Assembly (NCBI GenBank): GCA_016712315.1
Contig: JADJRG010000022.1
Location: forward strand, 62,001-126,000
Length of the DNA stretch: 64,000 bases
Reading direction: 5' to 3'
Source of the DNA: Nannocystis sp.
GTDB lineage: Bacteria; Myxococcota_A; Polyangia; Nannocystales; Nannocystaceae
Position numbers and translations under genes: made by a program. The stretch's first letter is position 1, and each line of letters opens with the position of its first letter. The notes beneath the pieces were generated by a model that ran no database searches, was not told where the DNA came from, and saw nothing but the letters and a program-made list of their open reading frames with translations. Positions 58,849 through 64,000 of this stretch are shown in pieces.

Positions 58849-60336
58849 CTACTTCACCAGATCATCCAGCGAACGCGGCGAGATCTTCGTGTTGTCGAAG
58901 TTGTAGTTCACGCAGCCCGTGATCGACTTGTACTTGTCGCCTTGCGCCGGCTTCGGCCACTGCGCCATCGCGAAGAACAGATCGTCGACCCGCAGGGTGC
59001 CGGTCACCTCCCACTCGCCGAAGCCGAGGTCTGGGTTCGTCACCGTCACGTCCTGAACGGTGACGAGCACCCCCTCATACGCCTCCGCCTTCGCCCCCCC
59101 GGTCGCGATGTCCGCCGGGGCGACCACCGCCGGCGCCGGCGCCGGCATCGTGCCCGTCATCTTCAGGTCCTGCGTCGACGCGACCACGATCTGCGAGTTC
59201 ATATAAAACTCGTCGTAGACGCCGTCGATCGTCAGCACATCACCTGTCTTCACGGCCAGCCCCGCCGGGTCCTTCATAAACACGTAGATCCCCGAGAACT
59301 CGCCGCCCCCGACCTCTTGCACGAAGAACGCGTCCTTCTTGAAGGTCGGCGGGCTCGTCACCACCACGTCGACCAGCGTCACCGGCGACTTCACCGCGAC
59401 CTTGCCCATCTGGACGTCGTAGATCGTCACCGACTCGCCCTCGGTCGGATCCATCGTCGTCGAGGTCGAGGTCGTCCCCGCGGTCGTCGTCGTCCCCGCG
59501 GTCGTCGTCGTCCCGCCAGCCCCGTCGATGTCCTCGAGCCCGCGCGGCGCCAGCTTGAACGTCTCGAAGCTGTACATCATCACCCCGACGACGCTGCCGA
59601 GCGTGTCACCGACGTTGAACGTCGGCGTCATCTTCTCGTAGAAAAAGTCGTCGACCGCCAGCGCACCGTCCACTTGGAACTCGCCGAAGCCGAGGTCCGG
59701 GTTCGTCACCGTCACGTCCACCACCTCGACCAACACACCCTCATACGCCTCGGACTTCGCGCCCCCCGTCGCCACCGCCGCCGAGGCCACCAGCTCCGGC
59801 GTCGGCGTCGCGCCTGAGCCGGTCACCGCGAGATCGCTCACCGACTTCACCGTGAGCTGCGAGAAGTCGAAGAACTCCGTGTACGTGCCGGTCACATCGA
59901 CCACGTCGCCCGGCTTGAGCGCCACCCCCTCGACGACCTCGCTGAACAGATACAGGTAGATCCCCGAAAATTCGCCGCCCCCCATCTCCTGGACGAACAC
60001 GCCGCCCTTGTCGACGTTCACCGGCGTCGACACCACCACGTTCTTCACCGTCACCACCGAGTCGACCGCGACCTTGCCCTGCTGGATGTCGTAGATCGTC
60101 ACCCCGCCGGGCACGCCCGTCGTCGACCCCGACTCGCTCTCGCCGCCGGTGGCGGAGTCTGTCTGCGTGCCGCTGTCGGTCGCGTCGGTGTTGCTGTTGC
60201 TGTTGCTGTTGCTGTTCGTGTTGGTCGCGTTGGTGTCGGTCGCGACCTCGCCCAAGTTACACGCGAGCAGGGTGCACGCGAACGCGCCGAAGAGGGCAGG
60301 CACAACCATCAAGAGTTCGAAATTCGGCCGGTTCAT
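58849..60336 (-). CDS. lipoprotein with two YhcR-type OB modules
   Basis: A 495-residue lipoprotein. ATG at 60336 opens a signal peptide with lipobox TLLAC (Cys26, or Cys21); the longer frame to 60516 crosses the divergent promoter. After an Asn/Ser/Thr linker come two homologous modules of about 190 residues (about 75-270 and 300-490). Each begins VTIYDxQxGKVAV and contains FVQE.GGGEFSGIY, a GDV...G.Y.EF core, ATGGAK.EAYEGVLV.V.DVTVTNPDLGFGE and a final SPRSLDD/PRGLEDI. This is the YhcR/ExeM OB-fold pattern found next to secreted nucleases. A Thr-rich spacer separates the modules. It may bind nucleic acid or carbohydrate at the surface. Confidence 0.85.
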   Translation of the reverse strand: MNRPNFELLMVVPALFGAFACTLLACNLGEVATDTNATNTNSNSNSNSNTDATDSGTQTDSATGGESESGSTTGVPGGVTIYDIQQGKVAVDSVVTVKNVVVSTPVNVDKGGVFVQEMGGGEFSGIYLYLFSEVVEGVALKPGDVVDVTGTYTEFFDFSQLTVKSVSDLAVTGSGATPTPELVASAAVATGGAKSEAYEGVLVEVVDVTVTNPDLGFGEFQVDGALAVDDFFYEKMTPTFNVGDTLGSVVGVMMYSFETFKLAPRGLEDIDGAGGTTTTAGTTTTAGTTSTSTTMDPTEGESVTIYDVQMGKVAVKSPVTLVDVVVTSPPTFKKDAFFVQEVGGGEFSGIYVFMKDPAGLAVKTGDVLTIDGVYDEFYMNSQIVVASTQDLKMTGTMPAPAPAVVAPADIATGGAKAEAYEGVLVTVQDVTVTNPDLGFGEWEVTGTLRVDDLFFAMAQWPKPAQGDKYKSITGCVNYNFDNTKISPRSLDDLVK

Positions 60337-60554
60337 CGTCGACTCGCTTTTGCAAAAAAGAGGGAGCAGCGGGCGCTTCTGCGCGGCGCAGGAATATTTC
60401 GGGCGTCCTAGGGCTGTCAAGCGCGCGGCCCAGCGCGCATAAGCGCCCCAAACGGGCATCGAGCCACCGCTCGCCGACCTGTAGACCTCCACCGTCATCG
60501 CCTCACGAGCGCGCACCTCCGCCCTTGACAGCCCCTCACCCGCGTGTCGTAGCC

Positions 60555-61775
<1,221 letters not shown>

Positions 61776-61829
61776 CTACCTGTCCCAGCGGCCAGCCTCC
61801 GAGGCCCCCCCCAACGACCCGCGGACCGG

Positions 61830-62588
61830 TCACGCCCCGCGCCGCGCGAGCAGCCGCGCGTGGACCGGCGTCGCCACCGCCAGCCGCGCCGCCTCCGCGA
61901 CGAACCACCCGTTGCGCCAGCGCCACTCCTTCACCGCCCCGCGGTAGCCCGCGATCGATCGCGAGTACGCGCACAGCCGCGCCACCAGCGGATCGACCGC
62001 CAGCCGCACCTCGAGCGCCGCCGCCCCCACCGCCGCCATCTCCGCCACCAGCGCCCGCAGCTCCGCCTCGTGCGCCGCGATCACCTCGCCCACCGTCGCG
62101 GAGTACACCTCGCACAGCAGCCCAAAGGCCGCGTTCCAGATCAATTTCTCGAGCTCCACCGCCGCGAACTCCGCCGGCGCCACCTCGATCGCTGGCACCT
62201 CGAGCGCCGCCAGCCACCGCACGATCGCCCCCGCCTGCCGCCCCATGAACGGGCTCGGCGCCCCCACCTCGATCGACGCCCCTGCCCGCGCCACCGCGAA
62301 GAAGAGCAGCCCCCTGCTGACCGCCCCCAGCCCGTGCGCGGCGATCCACGGCCGCAGCATGCCGTTCTGCACCAGCACCAGATCCTCGCGGCGCCGCGCC
62401 GGCACGCGCGCCAGCACATCGTCGAGATCGTCATTACGCGTCGCCACCACGATCGGCGCCCCCGCCGGCCCCTCGAGCGCCTGCCAGCCGCGCTCGCGCG
62501 TGACCAGCGACGCCGCGATCCCTCGCTCCTCGCTCCGCCTGGCCAACGCCCCGCCGATCCGACCCGCGCCGATGATCACCACGCTCAT
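61830..62588 (-). CDS. ketopantoate reductase-like (ApbA/PanE family) protein
   Basis: A 252-residue protein with an N-terminal dinucleotide-binding motif VVIIGAGRIGGALARRSEERG and the family pattern LVLVQNGM (about 88-95). The C-terminal helical domain (EFAAVELEKLIWNAAFGLLCEVYSATVGEVIAAH) resembles PanE but is shorter than the 290-300 residues of true ketopantoate reductases, and the conserved Lys in KxxxN is present as EKLIWNA. It could reduce ketopantoate for pantothenate synthesis or another 2-oxo acid. No pan genes are nearby. Stop lies 54 bases from the convergent lipoprotein stop. Confidence 0.7.
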   Translation of the reverse strand: MSVVIIGAGRIGGALARRSEERGIAASLVTRERGWQALEGPAGAPIVVATRNDDLDDVLARVPARRREDLVLVQNGMLRPWIAAHGLGAVSRGLLFFAVARAGASIEVGAPSPFMGRQAGAIVRWLAALEVPAIEVAPAEFAAVELEKLIWNAAFGLLCEVYSATVGEVIAAHEAELRALVAEMAAVGAAALEVRLAVDPLVARLCAYSRSIAGYRGAVKEWRWRNGWFVAEAARLAVATPVHARLLARRGA

Positions 62589-62625
62589 GCCCGCTCGATA
62601 CCACGCCCCACGCCCGCGCCGCAGC

Positions 62626-63348
62626 TCACTCGCCCGCGCGGATCGGCAGCAGCCGCAGCGCCACCATCGCCGTCATCGCCGCCGCCGCCGCCTCCTCACC
62701 TCGCGCCAACCACGCCCGCTCCGGCGCGTCCAAGAGCATCGCCGCGACCGCCACCCCCGCGCGCCGGAGCTGCGCCGCCGGCGTCGGCAGCGGCCGATCC
62801 ACCTGCCCGAGCCAGCGCCGCTCCGCGATCACCTCCACCGCCATCGAGGCCGCCTCATCCCTCTCCCGGCGCAGCTCGCCGATCATCCCGCGCCGCACCG
62901 ATCCCGCCGCGCGCAGCCGCCACGCCGCCCCCCGCTCTACCCACCCGCACTCCAACCCGATCGCGTCGTCGTCCTCATCGCTCTCGGCCGCTAGATCCGC
63001 GTTCTCAGCCGCGCGCCGCTCGAGCGAGCAGCGCGCCGTCCAGCGCTCCCCGACCGCATCGACCATCACGAAGGACAGCGCATAGAAGACCGAAGGCCGC
63101 GGCGCGGGGCGCTCCAGCAGCGGCGCCCCGGCGAGCGCCCGCTCGTGGACGATCGACTCGGCGCGCCACCCCCCGATCCCGAGCGCCCCGCGCGGCGCGG
63201 CCGTCTTCACCAGCGCCTCTCCCGACGAGCGCAGCCGCGCGTCGAGCACCTCTACCGTCATCTTCTGATCGACCGCGCACGCCGACGCCGACCAAAGCGC
63301 CCACCACACCCACGCTCGGGGGCGCGCGATCACAGCTCGGGCGAACAC
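62626..63348 (-). CDS. small lipoprotein, unknown function
   Basis: A 240-residue predicted lipoprotein; the signal peptide RPRAWVWWALWSASAC places the acylated Cys at 24. The mature domain (about 30-240) has two Cys (ARCSLER, IGLECGWVE) and an acidic middle (DLAAESDEDDDAIG). No family recognised. It is 37 bases upstream of the ketopantoate reductase-like gene on the same strand and divergent from the nuclease-like gene. Ala-rich C-terminal helices end the protein. Confidence 0.65.
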   Translation of the reverse strand: MFARAVIARPRAWVWWALWSASACAVDQKMTVEVLDARLRSSGEALVKTAAPRGALGIGGWRAESIVHERALAGAPLLERPAPRPSVFYALSFVMVDAVGERWTARCSLERRAAENADLAAESDEDDDAIGLECGWVERGAAWRLRAAGSVRRGMIGELRRERDEAASMAVEVIAERRWLGQVDRPLPTPAAQLRRAGVAVAAMLLDAPERAWLARGEEAAAAAMTAMVALRLLPIRAGE

Positions 63349-63524
63349 GCGCGCAACGTATCACGAGCGCCGCGCCGCCGTGACAGCGCCGCCACCTCGC
63401 ACCGCACCCATGGGTTAGCGCACGCAGCCCCCGCGACGCGCCCCGGAATTCCCGTTGCGATCGCCACCGCTCCTCGTGCAGCATCCGGGCGAACACGCGC
63501 CGCGCGCGGTCGAGCGATTGTCCG

Positions 63525-64000
63525 ATGATCAGGTCCAAGCTCCCTCGTCCCAGCGCGCTCACGCGCCCCACGCTCCTCGGCCTGCTCGGCCTGCTCGTCT
63601 TCGGCCTCGGCGCCGAGGCGACCGCCGGTGAGGCGCGGACGCGCGTCATCCTCAACGGCGTCCCCACCCCCGTCGTCTTCAACGACGGCGACTCCTTCCG
63701 CGTCCTCTCCGGCCCGATGAGCGGCGCCAAGGCCCGCCTCTCCGGCTTCAACACCCTCGAGTCGCACGGCGCCGTCCACCAGTGGGGCGACTGGACCACC
63801 AAGGAGCTCTACGTCGTCGCCAAGCTCGCGACCTACTTCGCCCGCGACAACATCTGGACCTGCACCACCGACGGCAAGACGGACGGCTACGGCCGCATGC
63901 TCGTGCTCTGCCCCGAGCTCGCCAAGGAGCAGGTGCGCCGCGGCTACGCCCACGCGATGAGCATCGATGACACGCCCGCCGATGCCGCGCTGCTCGCCGC
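63525..64000 (+). CDS. secreted staphylococcal-nuclease-like protein, cut by window edge
   Basis: Reading from ATG at 63525 the frame is open to the last base and gives at least 158 residues. A signal peptide (PTLLGLLGLLVFGLGAEATAG, cleavage near residue 35) precedes an SNase-type OB fold. Catalytic positions can be read as Arg in ARLSGFNTLESHG, the Glu of that same motif, and Arg in GYGRMLVLC, matching Arg35, Glu43 and Arg87 of micrococcal nuclease; VFNDGDSFRVL is the conserved beta-hairpin. It is therefore probably an exported calcium-dependent nuclease or a relative with an altered substrate. The 3' end is missing. Confidence 0.75.
   Translation, partial: MIRSKLPRPSALTRPTLLGLLGLLVFGLGAEATAGEARTRVILNGVPTPVVFNDGDSFRVLSGPMSGAKARLSGFNTLESHGAVHQWGDWTTKELYVVAKLATYFARDNIWTCTTDGKTDGYGRMLVLCPELAKEQVRRGYAHAMSIDDTPADAALLA

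Overview
High-GC (about 70%) chromosomal DNA, almost fully coding, with no insertion sequences, phage genes or CRISPR. Gene content points to a predatory/myxobacterial-type Myxococcota, most like the Nannocystaceae. Three eukaryote-like Ser/Thr kinases, an FHA-GAF sigma-54 activator, many lipoproteins with Ser/Thr/Asp-rich linkers, thrombospondin type-3 calcium repeats, DUF3857/transglutaminase TPR giants, a C-terminally extended IF3 and crt genes all fit. This placement is inference from family content; there is no rRNA gene in the window.

Layout. 1-6 kb: secreted/lipoproteins, one carrying a pacifastin-like motif, then an operon of a secreted protein, an ECF sigma factor and its probable membrane partner. 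6-9.7 kb: a CobW/COG0523 GTPase coupled to a flavoprotein, divergent from a second copy of that flavoprotein, with one perfect 7-1-7 palindrome centred between them. 9.7-18.4 kb: dprA plus two adjacent DUF3857 TPR proteins, one with an intact and one with a lost transglutaminase triad. 18.5-23.4 kb: small lipoprotein, glutathione-dependent formaldehyde dehydrogenase, a membrane-anchored DnaJ-C-like protein, a methyltransferase and a membrane glycosyltransferase-like protein. 23.4-26 kb: crtI-crtB for phytoene synthesis and desaturation. 26-27.4 kb: surE-apt. 27.4-35.3 kb: the conserved translation block tRNA-Val, thrS, infC, rpmI, rplT, pheS, pheT, ihfA, followed by tRNA-Pro with a textbook terminator.

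35.4-45.5 kb: long-chain acyl-CoA synthetase divergent from a Ser/Thr kinase, then a tight run of a secreted coiled-coil protein, an FHA-GAF-AAA+ sigma-54 activator and two lipoproteins. 45.5-50.4 kb: small membrane protein lacking a standard start codon, a 1150-residue DEAD-box helicase and a zinc carboxypeptidase. 50.3-54.3 kb: two further Ser/Thr kinases in one operon, divergent from histidine ammonia-lyase. 56-64 kb: surface lipoproteins (amidohydrolase-TSP3-OB fusion, a double OB-module protein, a CAP-like protein), a ketopantoate reductase-like protein, a small lipoprotein and the start of a secreted staphylococcal-nuclease-like protein.

The most unusual signals are a codon-context bias that creates GATC sites, the symmetric CobW/twin-flavoprotein module with its palindromic operator candidate, and an infC gene that can only start at AUC.
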